The notes beneath the pieces were generated by a model that searched no databases, was not told where the DNA came from, and saw nothing but the letters and a program-made list of their open reading frames with translations. Positions 16,773-25,476 of a stretch of 64,000 nt of DNA are shown in pieces. Position 1 is the stretch's first letter; every line of letters starts with the position of its first letter. Location of the stretch: positions 1 through 64,000 of the forward strand of contig NZ_JASGBQ010000001.1 in assembly GCF_030053595.1 (NCBI RefSeq), read 5' to 3'. The position numbers and the translations under genes were made by a program. The stretch comes from Fusibacillus kribbianus (GTDB lineage: Bacteria; Bacillota; Clostridia; Lachnospirales; Lachnospiraceae).

Positions 16773-18229
16773 GAATTTTCTTTTATCCATCTCTGCACTG
16801 CCTTTGCATCCGAAATATAGGGTACAAATTCACCGCGGATCCGCTGGGTCACCTCAGCTCCCTTTCCCGCCAGGATCACCACATCTCCCGGCTTTGCCGC
16901 ATCCAGAGCCGCCCCGATGGCCTCCTCCCTGTCGGGAATGATCCTGCAGGGCTTTGTGATATGGCATTTGATCTCTTTACAGATATCCACCACATTTTCA
17001 TAACCGGGATCATCCGCCGTCAGATACACATAATCGGCGTATTTCTCTGCCAGCTCTCCCATATCCCGGCGCCGCACCGCCGACCGCTCTCCGGCGCTTC
17101 CGAATACGGAATGAACATGCTTCGGGGCAAAGGTCTCCAGCACTGCCTTATAAACATTCAAAAAACTCAGATAATTGTGGGCATAATCCACCACGATATG
17201 GATCCCCCTGTGCTCCATGAGCATCATCCGTCCCGGAATATGGATATAACGGATTCCCTCCTGGATGGTACCGGGATCGATCCCCATGACAAAAGCCGCC
17301 AGAATAGCCGCCGTCAGATTCTCCACATTGAACCGGCCCACCAGGCTGGTCTCAAAGGCATACCATTTCCCCTGCCAGCCCACCTCAAACCGGCTGCCGG
17401 ACGCAGAAGGCTCAATGCTTCGGATCACCCCGTCGCAGGTCTCATCATGGCCGTAAAGAAGTACCTTTTTTCCGGCACACCCCGCCATGACCTGTTCAAA
17501 AAAACGGGTTTCCCGGTTTACAATGACCGTATCGCACTGGGCAAGGAAGGAGATCTTACAGCCCACATACTCCTCCAGGGTGGCATGCTCCTTGCCTCCG
17601 ATATGATCCTCATCCACATTGAGGAAGATCCCGATGGGAAACCGCTCTCCGTAAACGCGGGACAGCTTCATGGCCTGGGAGGACACCTCCATCACCACAT
17701 GATCGCAGCCGTTGTCTACCGCCTCCCGAAAATAGGACTGGAGCTCAGCAGGCTCCGGCGTCGTCAGATGGCTGATCCTGGATTCCCTTCCGGTATTGAT
17801 CTCCATGGTGGAAAATATCGCAGTCTTTCCCGGCCGTGCTGCATCCAGTATGGATTTGAGGATATAGGCCGTCGTGGTCTTTCCTTTTGTTCCGGTAATA
17901 CCCGTCACATACATCTTCTCACCTGGATATCCGTAAAACCACCGGGCCGCCACGGAAGCTGCCTTTCTGATATCCGTCACCAGAATATGGGGAAGCTCCA
18001 CGCCGAAATCCATCTCCGCCATATAGAGCATGGCTCCCTTCTCGGCTGCCATTTCCAGATATTCCTTTTTAAAAGTATAGCCTTTGCACACAAAGAAGGC
18101 TCCTTCCGAAGCCTCCCTGGAATTGGTGGTAAAGGAGGCGGGCGCCAGGCTTCCAATGCCATCGGAAGCCATCAGAAGGAGTCCCTCCTCTTCCAGCAAT
18201 GCTGTCAATTCTCCGATCGTTCCCTTCAT
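16769..18229 (-). CDS. Mur ligase family protein (MurE-like)
   Basis: A 486-residue ligase with the three Mur domains: N-terminal domain with TTNSREASEGAFFVCKG; central ATPase with P-loop GITGTKGKTTT (about 107-117), HLTTPEP and NVDEDHIGG; C-terminal domain with VDYAHNYLSF and FGSAGERSAVRRRDMGE. It joins an amino acid to UDP-MurNAc-peptide or an analogue using ATP. The C-terminal selectivity motif is DDPG, not the DNPR of diaminopimelate-adding MurE, so it may be a paralogue with another amino-acid or substrate choice rather than the housekeeping enzyme. It sits in an operon behind feoAB and a VOC gene, not in a dcw cluster. Confidence 0.85.
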   Translation of the reverse strand: MKGTIGELTALLEEEGLLLMASDGIGSLAPASFTTNSREASEGAFFVCKGYTFKKEYLEMAAEKGAMLYMAEMDFGVELPHILVTDIRKAASVAARWFYGYPGEKMYVTGITGTKGKTTTAYILKSILDAARPGKTAIFSTMEINTGRESRISHLTTPEPAELQSYFREAVDNGCDHVVMEVSSQAMKLSRVYGERFPIGIFLNVDEDHIGGKEHATLEEYVGCKISFLAQCDTVIVNRETRFFEQVMAGCAGKKVLLYGHDETCDGVIRSIEPSASGSRFEVGWQGKWYAFETSLVGRFNVENLTAAILAAFVMGIDPGTIQEGIRYIHIPGRMMLMEHRGIHIVVDYAHNYLSFLNVYKAVLETFAPKHVHSVFGSAGERSAVRRRDMGELAEKYADYVYLTADDPGYENVVDICKEIKCHITKPCRIIPDREEAIGAALDAAKPGDVVILAGKGAEVTQRIRGEFVPYISDAKAVQRWIKENS

Positions 18230-18241
18230 ATGCCAGCTCCC

Positions 18242-18613
18242 TTATCTCCGCTCCGGTATAATTTCCAGCCAGTAGCCGTCCGGATCTGAAATAAAATAGA
18301 TGCCCATAGAAGGATTTTCAAAACAGATGCAGTCCATGGCGGCATGCTTTGCGTGAGCCGCGTCGTAATCATCCACCGTGAAGGCAAGATGGATCTCATT
18401 ATCTCCCAGCTCATAAGGCCTGTCCATATCCCGCAGCCAGGTCAGCTCCAGCTGGTGAGGAGTCTGTCCGTCTCCCAGGTAAACGAGGATAAAGCTTCCG
18501 TCCTCCTTTTCCTTTCTGCGTACCTCTTTAAGACCAAGGGCTTCCTTATAAAAATTCAGAGATCTCTGAAGATCATAAACGTTGAGATTGTTATGGGCAA
18601 ATTTGAAGTTCAT
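18242..18613 (-). CDS. VOC/glyoxalase I family protein
   Basis: A 123-residue protein beginning FKFAHNNLNVYDLQRSLNFY, with HQLELTW, GDNEIHLAFTV and ending YFISDPDGYWLEIIPE. His near residue 6, Glu in LELT, His in EIHLAF and Glu in LEIIPE are the glyoxalase I metal ligands, so detoxification of methylglyoxal-type compounds is plausible. The start at 18613 has GGAGG; an in-frame extension to 18676 runs into the upstream gene and is discarded. Confidence 0.85.
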   Translation of the reverse strand: MNFKFAHNNLNVYDLQRSLNFYKEALGLKEVRRKEKEDGSFILVYLGDGQTPHQLELTWLRDMDRPYELGDNEIHLAFTVDDYDAAHAKHAAMDCICFENPSMGIYFISDPDGYWLEIIPERR

Positions 18614-18626
18614 ATCCTGTTCCTCC

Positions 18627-19184
18627 TTACAGCTCTTCAATAAATTCCTCCACGGCCTCGCCCTTATGGCGCCCACAGGGCTCCTGAGGATAAGAGACCA
18701 GTACGTCCCCCTCCTTCAAACCGACAAAAGCTGCCGCTTCCTCTTCTCCTGCAAGATAAACGCTGTCCGCCTCCTGCACCGTAGCCGAGATGCCGTTTTC
18801 CAGCTCCAGACGCCACAGGGGACGCTGTTCCTTTTTGACCCGGCCCACACAGACACTTCTCACACCGCTCTCAGAAAACACCGAGATCAGATCTCCCGGC
18901 TCCACCTCGGCCAGATACTTCACAGCACCGCCGACGGTATAAACATACTGATGAAGAGCACCTGCATTGACCCGAAAAACCCGGCGGGGATACGTCTCCA
19001 CCTGCCGATTTTCCGACATGGCCTTCACAAAACCCAGGCAGGTATTTCCGATCAAAATCCCTTCCTCCTCAGACAGGGCATCAATAAAATCCAGTTCCAC
19101 CCGGATTCCCTCCCCGAGCTTTGAAAGCCTGACGATTTCTGATGGCTGCACAGTCTGCAGCCCTTCTTCCTTTTTCTTTTCCAT
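18627..19184 (-). CDS. Stand-alone C-terminal domain of 3-dehydroquinate synthase II family
   Basis: A 185-residue protein matching only the C-terminal half of archaeal-type dehydroquinate synthase II: GEGIRVELDFIDALSEEEG, ILIGNTCLGFVKAM, RRVFRVNAGALHQYVY, KYLAEVEPGDLISV, VGRVKKEQRPLWRLE and a final CGRHKGEAVEEFIEE align in order with the archaeal family. The N-terminal TIM-barrel-like half (about 180 residues, with the Schiff-base lysine) is absent, so normal shikimate-pathway chemistry is unlikely. The frame is clean, arguing against recent decay. It lies 28 bp after feoB without a clear ribosome site, suggesting coupled expression. Function unknown. Confidence 0.7.
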   Translation of the reverse strand: MEKKKEEGLQTVQPSEIVRLSKLGEGIRVELDFIDALSEEEGILIGNTCLGFVKAMSENRQVETYPRRVFRVNAGALHQYVYTVGGAVKYLAEVEPGDLISVFSESGVRSVCVGRVKKEQRPLWRLELENGISATVQEADSVYLAGEEEAAAFVGLKEGDVLVSYPQEPCGRHKGEAVEEFIEEL

Positions 19185-19212
19185 ATGCTCAGTATAACAC
19201 AGGGCAGTTTCC

Positions 19213-21582
19213 TCACGCAAGTCCTGCCGCCATTCCGATCAGTTTCACAAAAAATGCACAGATCCATGCAATAACACACTGTCCGATCACCACGTATGCA
19301 GCCCACTTGCCTCCCAGCTCCCGTTTGACGGACGCTACAGCCGCCACGCAGGGGGTATAAAGCAGACAGAACACCAGAAGAGAAGCCGCCGCCAGCGGAG
19401 TGATCACGGCCGCCAGTCCCGCTGTAGTTCCGAAAAGCACAGACAGGGTAGAAACCACGCTCTCCTTTGCCATAAAGCCTGCGATCAACGCGGTAGAGAT
19501 CCTCCAGTCGCCAAAGCCAAGAGGTGCAAATACAGGGGCGATCAGACCGGCCAGCACAGCCAGCATGCTGTTCTGGGAATCTGTCACCACATTGAGGCGG
19601 ACATCAAAGGTCTGTAAGAACCAGATCACGATCGTCGCCACAAAAATGACCGTGAAGGCCCGCTGCAGGAAATCCTTTGCCTTTTCCCACAGAAGCTGGG
19701 CCACATTTTTTAATCCGGGCATCCGGTAATTAGGAAGCTCCATCACAAAGGGAACTGCCTCCCCCTTAAACATGCTTCCCTTGAAAATAAGCGCCATCAA
19801 AATCCCCACAACAATTCCAAGGAAATACAGACCGATCATAATGAGACCGCTGTATTTCGGGAAAAAGACTGCCGTAAAAAATCCATAGATCGGAAGCTTC
19901 GCCGTACAGCTCATGAACGGCGTCAGAAGGATCGTCATTTTTCTGTCCCGCTCAGACGGCAGCGTTCTGCTTGCCATCACTCCCGGCACCGTACATCCAA
20001 AGCCGATGAGCATGGGAACGATGCTCCGTCCCGAAAGACCGATCTTCCTCAGAAGCTTATCCATGACAAAGGCGACCCTGGCCATGTAGCCGGTATCCTC
20101 CAGAAGAGACAGGAAGAAAAATAGCGTCACGATAATGGGAAGGAAGCTGAGGACACTTCCGACCCCGTTAAAGATACCGTCAATAATCAGGGAATGAAGG
20201 ACTGCATTCACATTCCATGAGGTAAGAGCTGCATCAACAACACCTCCCAGCCAGTCAATTCCCATTTCCAGAAGGCCCTGGAACCAGGCACCGATCACGT
20301 TGAAGGTCAGGAAAAACACCAGCCCCATGATCGCCACAAAGGCAGGGATGGCCGTATATTTTCCGGTCAGGAACCGGTCGACCTTTTCGCTTCTCTCCCG
20401 CTCCTTACTCTCTCTTGGCTTCACCACCGTTTTTTCCACCAGACGCTGGATAAAGGAAAATCTCATATCGGCAATGGCCGCTGCCCGGTCCAGTCCCCGC
20501 TCCTCTTCCATCTGACAGATGATATGCTCCAGCATTTCCTTCTCATTTTGGGAAAGATTCAGGGCTTCAAGGATCCGCGGATCCCCCTCCACCAGCTTGG
20601 TTGCCGCAAAGCGGACAGGAATTCCCACTGCCTCCGCATGGTCTGTAATCAGATGAATGATACCGTGAAGGCAGCGGTGGACCGCTCCTCCCTCATCGTC
20701 CTGGCCGCAGAAATCCATACGACCGGGCTTCTCCTGATACTGGGACACATGGAGAGCATGATTGACAAGCTCCTCAATTCCTTCATTTTTTGCCGCAGAA
20801 ATGGGAACCACCGGGATTCCCAGCATGGCTTCCATTTCGTTGATATGTATAGCCCCGCCGTTTCCACGTACCTCATCCATCATATTGAGAGCCAGAACCA
20901 TGGGAACATTCAGTTCCATAAGCTGCATGGTCAGGTACAGATTCCGTTCAATATTGGTGGCATCCACAATATTGATGATGCCGGTGGGCTTTTCCTCAAG
21001 AATAAATCTTCTGGACACGATCTCCTCGCTGGTATAGGGGGACAGAGAATAGATGCCGGGAAGATCCGTCACCAGCGTGTTGTCGTGGCCCTTGATGGAA
21101 CCGCTTTTTCTGTCCACCGTGACACCGGGAAAATTTCCTACATGCTGATTGGAGCCGGTCAGCTGATTAAACAGGGTCGTTTTTCCACAGTTCTGATTTC
21201 CGGCCAGAGCAAAGGTCAGACAGGTATCCTTGGGAAGCGGGTGCTCCTCCGCCTTCACATGGTAGCGTCCGCCCTCGCCAAGGCCCGGATGCTCTCTGCT
21301 GGAAACCCTGGTCAGAATCGCTCTGCCGGATTTATCCCTGTTGGAGGATTCCCTTTCTTCCGTTTTCTCTATCTCGATCTGCTCCGCGTCTGCGATCCGC
21401 AGAGTCAGCTCATAGCCGTGGATGCGAAGCTCCATCGGATCACCCATGGGAGCATACTTAATAAGGGTGACCCTCGCTCCGGGAATCACCCCCATATCCA
21501 GAAAATGCTGCCGCAGCGAGCCGGAGCCGCCGACACTCTTTACAATGGCTGACTGTCCAATTTCCAAGTCTCTGATTGTCAT
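19213..21582 (-). CDS. feoB: FeoA-FeoB fusion, ferrous iron transporter
   Basis: A 789-residue protein. Residues 1-75 are a FeoA SH3-like domain (MTIRDLEIGQSAIVKSVG, LRQHFLDMGVIPGARV). Residues 125-300 are the FeoB GTPase: GNQNCGKTTLFNQLTG (P-loop), NFPGVTVD, DLPGIYSLSPYT and NMMDEV. The rest is the membrane channel with paired Gate motifs such as GCTVPGVMASRT and FMSCTAKLPIYGF. It imports Fe2+ across the cytoplasmic membrane. Start 21582 has AAGGAGG 9 bases before it; a longer frame to 21660 covers the promoter and is rejected. Led by a metal-box promoter. Confidence 0.95.
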   Translation of the reverse strand: MTIRDLEIGQSAIVKSVGGSGSLRQHFLDMGVIPGARVTLIKYAPMGDPMELRIHGYELTLRIADAEQIEIEKTEERESSNRDKSGRAILTRVSSREHPGLGEGGRYHVKAEEHPLPKDTCLTFALAGNQNCGKTTLFNQLTGSNQHVGNFPGVTVDRKSGSIKGHDNTLVTDLPGIYSLSPYTSEEIVSRRFILEEKPTGIINIVDATNIERNLYLTMQLMELNVPMVLALNMMDEVRGNGGAIHINEMEAMLGIPVVPISAAKNEGIEELVNHALHVSQYQEKPGRMDFCGQDDEGGAVHRCLHGIIHLITDHAEAVGIPVRFAATKLVEGDPRILEALNLSQNEKEMLEHIICQMEEERGLDRAAAIADMRFSFIQRLVEKTVVKPRESKERERSEKVDRFLTGKYTAIPAFVAIMGLVFFLTFNVIGAWFQGLLEMGIDWLGGVVDAALTSWNVNAVLHSLIIDGIFNGVGSVLSFLPIIVTLFFFLSLLEDTGYMARVAFVMDKLLRKIGLSGRSIVPMLIGFGCTVPGVMASRTLPSERDRKMTILLTPFMSCTAKLPIYGFFTAVFFPKYSGLIMIGLYFLGIVVGILMALIFKGSMFKGEAVPFVMELPNYRMPGLKNVAQLLWEKAKDFLQRAFTVIFVATIVIWFLQTFDVRLNVVTDSQNSMLAVLAGLIAPVFAPLGFGDWRISTALIAGFMAKESVVSTLSVLFGTTAGLAAVITPLAAASLLVFCLLYTPCVAAVASVKRELGGKWAAYVVIGQCVIAWICAFFVKLIGMAAGLA

Positions 21583-21618
21583 GACATAATGCCTCCTTTT
21601 TCTCATCGGTAAGTCTAG

Positions 21619-21660
21619 CCTTACTATATAAGGTATACTCCGACCGGAGAAAGATGTCAA
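21619..21660 (-). promoter_or_regulatory. feoAB promoter with DtxR/MntR-like metal box
   Basis: Minus strand: TTGACA (21660-21655), 17-bp spacer, TATACC (21637-21632). The palindrome CCTTACTATATAAGG (21619-21633, CCTTA-N5-TAAGG) overlaps the -10 end and the expected start site, where an iron-loaded DtxR-type repressor would block transcription. It does not match a Fur box. Confidence 0.6.
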
Positions 21661-21696
21661 CTTATTTATGATTCAATCCGTTTGACTCTTTTTATG

Positions 21697-22275
21697 TCAG
21701 CCCAAGATGGCAGCGATACTGCCGAACAATGTGAACAGCATTACCGCCGCCAGAACGATTCCGATTCTTCCCAGCGATTTTATCAGCCGAAACAGGGTAA
21801 GCTTTTTTCCGTCACTCTCCGCCCGTCCGACACCAAACAGGGAAAAGATCCCCACCTTCCGGTCGTCACGTCTGCCGATCAGCCTTTTTTTCCCGTTCCT
21901 TTGTCACCGTGATCTGTCCTGTCTGACCATTCATAACCGCAGTCAGTTTTCCGTATTTTATAAAATAAACCGGAAGCAGAGCAGGGATTGCGTTCATATT
22001 TCCCGTTTCTGTCAGTACGCTGACGCCGCTTGACTGCATGACTCTTTCCACCTCCGGAAGAAAATCTTCTGCAGCCTCCTCCCTGATTCTGCGGTCTGTC
22101 TCCGCACCCGAAATATCCGACAGCTTCACATGATGCCCCGCGACGTATCCATACTCAAACGGACGGGCTTTTGACCAGTCAAAGGGCTCTATCTCGTCAA
22201 GGACCTGATTATCCAGCTGACCGGAGGTATTGACGGCCGTTCCCTCCCGTTTGATGTCCCTTTCCCTTTGTTCAG
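21697..22275 (-). pseudogene. Frameshifted C-terminal fragment of a zinc-ribbon membrane protein
   Basis: Without a start codon, a frame beginning near 22275 reads DIKREGTAVNTSGQLDNQVL, DEIEPFDWSKARPFEYGYVA and continues to LPVYFIKYGKLTAVMNGQTG. It parallels the C-terminal half of the intact gene at 23652 (MESIEPFDFAEAVDF, YPVWILNTSWNGQKY, MNGQTGKF). A slip in an A-run near 21890 shifts the frame, after which VGIFSLFGVG and a membrane helix (IVLAAVMLFTLFGSIAAILG) end at 21697. It is a decayed paralogue of that gene. Confidence 0.8.
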
Positions 22276-22296
22276 CTCTGATTTAGTTTTCTTTTT

Positions 22297-22789
22297 TCAC
22301 GCCCACGGATCATTTGCCTTCGGCTGCCGGATATCCGTCAGCAGATACTGCTCCCAAAGGCACCACTGTCCGTCGCCTTTTCTGCGCAGCTTTATGGGGC
22401 GGGGCTGTCTGCGCCGCCACTTCCAATATACAGCCGGGCATAGCCCTGCTCATCATAAGAATGGGCATCCGATGTGACCGTCACACTGAACGGCTCCGTC
22501 GGCGTGTAGTTATTATCCGGCGTTGCACCTGTGAAGTAAGAAAAAGGCAGATATGTGCGGTTCCCGCGAAAACGGTCTTTCAAAAAGGAAAGATCCTGTC
22601 CGTTCAAAGGTCTGGGGCCACGAAGGAAATTCAGCTGCTCAATGCCGATGTCCAGCTGTGCTGCATAGGCACAGAGCGCACAGACAGTCAGCTCTGCAGT
22701 TTTAAAGGGAGTATCCATGGATGCTTCCTGCAACTGAACGGACAGTGAGTGGCCTGTGTCTTGTTTTTCAACTGATCAAATATACTCAT
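22297..22789 (-). pseudogene. DUF6935-like gene with internal deletion and frameshift
   Basis: The start reads MSIFDQLKNKTQATH, then the frame shifts (about 22742) into SMDTPFKTAELTVCALCAYA, NFLRGPRPLNGQDLSFLKDR, PFSYFTGATPDNNYTP and GGADSP. A lost C in a C-run near 22405 shifts it again, and the tail RPIKLRRKGDGQWCLWEQYL plus DIRQPKANDPWA is in another frame, ending at 22297. From memory of this family the linker between the start and the TPFKTAEL core is much longer, so an internal segment was also lost. Function of the family is unknown; it commonly travels with TPM and zinc-ribbon genes like those next door. Confidence 0.75.
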
Positions 22790-22853
22790 AGGATACTCTC
22801 CCTTCTATTTTTTTCCGAATTTTCCTGTCTAAAAGCGTTCCTCCCGCATGGTT

Positions 22854-23639
22854 CTAAAACTTGCCGCCGCTTCCCCCGTGGGTATTTCCGGAAGAGGAGG
22901 TGTGCGTTGTACTGGAGCCGGATCTCTTTTCCTCCTTTTCCGTACGGTCAACGTGCCGATATAAAAACATATCACTGCTTCTTGTCACCTGCATACTCCC
23001 CGGCACCACATAGCTTGTAGCCTTTGGCTGCCTGCGGACAGTTTTCAGCTTACTCCTCATACTGCCGGTAATAATAAGAGCCACAATCAAGCCACCGGCC
23101 AGAGCGATCAGCAGATGCTTGACGACCCCGAAAGGTTTTTTCGGCAGGTTGCCGCTGTTATAAGGCTTCCCTGTCCTGGCCTGCTCAATAAAGTCCCGGC
23201 ACTGATCGGCAAAGGTATGGAACGCCTTTGCATACTCCCCATCAGACAGATCATCCAGAAACTGCTCAGACAGGTATTCCAGACCGGCATCGGTAAAAGC
23301 GGTAATTCCATAACCGGAGGTGGAAATCCACCAGTCCCGGTCTTCCATGCTGACAAGGAGCAAAACTCCGTCCTTTCCATAGCCGCCATAATCATAGAAA
23401 TCATCCGCAAAGGCCATGGGAGGCAGCCCTTCGGTGCTGTCCACAGTTACAATCACAGCATCCATTCCATATGTAGCTTTGATCTTATCCAGTTTTTTCA
23501 GAACATCTGCTTCTTCCGAGGCTGACAAAAGATCTGCATCATCCACCAGCCTAGGCAGGCTTTCTTCCGCAAAAGCCGGCAGCACCAAAGAGACGCACAG
23601 AAGCAGAGTAAAAAGCATTGCAAACAGTTTCTTCTTCAT
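22854..23639 (-). CDS. TPM-domain membrane-anchored protein
   Basis: A 261-residue protein with a signal peptide (MKKKLFAMLFTLLLCVSLVL, AFA cleavage), then a TPM domain (about 28-150: LPRLVDDADLLSASEEADVL, IVTVDSTEGLPP, GKDGVLLLVSMEDRDWWIST), one membrane helix (HLLIALAGGLIVALIITG, about 180-197) and a cytoplasmic Ser/Gly-rich tail ending THGGSGGKF. TPM proteins have been tied to photosystem repair phosphatases in plants and envelope functions in bacteria; the role here is unknown. ATG 23639 has TAGGAGG upstream. Confidence 0.85.
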   Translation of the reverse strand: MKKKLFAMLFTLLLCVSLVLPAFAEESLPRLVDDADLLSASEEADVLKKLDKIKATYGMDAVIVTVDSTEGLPPMAFADDFYDYGGYGKDGVLLLVSMEDRDWWISTSGYGITAFTDAGLEYLSEQFLDDLSDGEYAKAFHTFADQCRDFIEQARTGKPYNSGNLPKKPFGVVKHLLIALAGGLIVALIITGSMRSKLKTVRRQPKATSYVVPGSMQVTRSSDMFLYRHVDRTEKEEKRSGSSTTHTSSSGNTHGGSGGKF

Positions 23640-23651
23640 TCTACGCACCTC

Positions 23652-24737
23652 CTACAGCAGCCACAACAGATAAGATGCCGCAAAAATCACGGCACCGATC
23701 CCGCCGGTCAGTCCAAACAGCCATTTTTTATAGGCGCCCTTATCCACCGGCAGATCTCCCACAAACTTTCCGGTCTGCCCGTTCATGGCAAAGGTGTATT
23801 TCTGTCCATTCCATGAGGTGTTCAGGATCCACACAGGATACAGCGCATACTTTGCAGTCCCGTTGTGAAGACGGATCGTGGAAGATTCCGGGGTGACGGT
23901 CATATATCCCTGCACGGTGGAAGCAAAGGCATCCTCCGTACTCCTTTTTATTCTCGCATTGGCCCGCTCCACACTCTGTCCTGCATCCACATCGTATTTA
24001 TCCGCCAGATATCCGGCCAGATAGGCCGTCTTAAAATCCACCGCTTCTGCAAAATCAAAGGGTTCTATGGATTCCATCAGATCATCTGCCATTTTGGAAG
24101 AGCCGTCCACCGGAACATGGTTGAACCCGATGCTGCCGCCCCGGTTCACCGAATAGAAGCTGGTCTCGGTGTAACGGTATCTGCTGTCGGACCACTGGCG
24201 GACACGGGTCGCCTTATAACGGATATCCGCATCTGCATCTGCATCGAACAGCCAGAAGGGCACATAAATCCCCTTGATCTCGTCAATGTGATTCTGATCC
24301 CGGAAGACCTTCGGCAGCAGCCTCTTCCCGCTGTAATGCTTGAGCAGGGCTGCCTTCGCGGCCTTTTTGTCCACTTTAAACGGAATCACATAATCTGGCC
24401 TGAGATCTCCGGAAAACTGTCTCATCATGACCACCGGATTTCCGCAAAACGGACAGGATGTGGCTCCCGTATTCTCGTCTCCTACAATTTCTCCTCCGCA
24501 GGACTTACAGATAAAGATACGCAGCCCTTCGGTCTCTCCCTCCTGCCAGGCGCCTCCTGCCGAATCATCCCATGCCATTTCATCTTCCGGTTCATTCTTC
24601 AGGCGCTCATCATAGGCAGCCAGAGTATCCATCTCAAATTCCGTATCGCAAAACGGACATTTCACTTTCTGTATGGTACTGTCAAAAGCCATCGGGCCTC
24701 CGCAGCACGGGCATTTATACTCCTGCAAATCTGCCAA
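23652..24737 (-). CDS. Zinc-ribbon (TFIIB-type) membrane protein
   Basis: About 361 residues. Two zinc ribbons lie at the N-terminus: CPCCGGP with CPFCDTEFE (about 9-35) and CKSCGGEIV with CPFCGNPV (about 78-103). A long middle with VIPFKVDKKAAKAALLKHY and IDEIKGIYVPFWLFDADAD follows, and the end is one or two membrane helices (KWLFGLTGGIGAVIFAASYL). TTG 24737 is favoured since AAGGAG sits 8 bases before it; GTG 24746 would overlap that site. It forms a pair with the TPM gene 12 bp downstream. The family is often near SPFH/virion-core-like proteins, function unknown. Confidence 0.75.
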   Translation of the reverse strand: MADLQEYKCPCCGGPMAFDSTIQKVKCPFCDTEFEMDTLAAYDERLKNEPEDEMAWDDSAGGAWQEGETEGLRIFICKSCGGEIVGDENTGATSCPFCGNPVVMMRQFSGDLRPDYVIPFKVDKKAAKAALLKHYSGKRLLPKVFRDQNHIDEIKGIYVPFWLFDADADADIRYKATRVRQWSDSRYRYTETSFYSVNRGGSIGFNHVPVDGSSKMADDLMESIEPFDFAEAVDFKTAYLAGYLADKYDVDAGQSVERANARIKRSTEDAFASTVQGYMTVTPESSTIRLHNGTAKYALYPVWILNTSWNGQKYTFAMNGQTGKFVGDLPVDKGAYKKWLFGLTGGIGAVIFAASYLLWLL

Positions 24738-24853
24738 ACTGCTCACTCCTTTCCAATAGGACTTGCTCCTGTTCCTTTACATTTCATTATATAGTTTTTT
24801 TCAATCGCACTTCCCCCATTTGGGGGATAACTGCAATTTTTTCCGCATTGTTT

Positions 24854-25271
24854 TCAGAAACCGTTCACAATGAGCCTCTTACTCATGACCATGGCAGCCA
24901 GCTTGGTTTTGGACGCATAGCCGGTCTTCAAAAGCATATTGCTGACATGGGTTTTTACTGTCTCAACCGACACATTGAGGACAGCTGCCATCTCCTTATA
25001 GGTCATACCCTCCACCAGCAGATGGAGGGTCCAGCATGGACGTAACAATAATAACTTTGAGCTTCGGGAAACGCGCCTTGAGAACCCCGGTCGCCTCAAA
25101 TCCGCTTTCGTCATTTTCCGTACAGACATCCATCAGCACCAGATCCGTCTGAACGGATGCACAGAGCTTTTCCGCAAGGCTTGCCCTTGCAACAGACCCG
25201 ACCAGGCAATACCCTTCACTCTGCCTGATGTAGCCTTCCATCGTCTCACGCATCATTCGTTGATCTTCCAC
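24854..25271 (-). pseudogene. NarL/LuxR-type response regulator with internal deletion
   Basis: One frame gives a receiver domain start (VEDQRMMRETMEGYIRQSEG, phospho-acceptor in LVLMDV, LKVIIVTSML); at about 25030 it jumps to another frame giving the HTH (LLVEGMTYKEMAAVLNVSVE, TVKTHVSNMLLKTGYASKTK) and ends at 24854. About 50-60 residues (last third of the receiver and the linker) are missing. No partner kinase is seen. Non-functional as a regulator. Confidence 0.85.
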
Positions 25272-25384
25272 GATCAGCTTCTGATCTGATTTTATCTTAT
25301 CATACCCGACGCCGGATTTCTATTATCATTTTGCTATTTATATGAAAACCGGGGCCTGGAAAACACGGCAATCGCTTATGAATC

Positions 25385-25451
25385 CAAAAGAAAACGCCGC
25401 AAAACCAACTGTCCATGCGTTTGCACACTGACATTGGATTTTGCAGCGTTC
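25385..25451 (-). terminator. Terminator of the pentose/deoxyhexose operon
   Basis: Minus strand: AACGCTGCAAAATCC pairs with GGTTTTGCGGCGTT across a 35-nt loop and is followed by TTCTTTTGG, 26 bp beyond the last gene. Confidence 0.7.
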
Positions 25452-25476
25452 TCTCTTTATCTTTCTTTCCGCGCAG

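Noticed and set aside
16961-18289. 442-codon ORF opposite the MurE-like gene
   Set aside because: Antisense shadow; rich in His/Gln/Arg as expected from the complement of a GC-rich coding strand.
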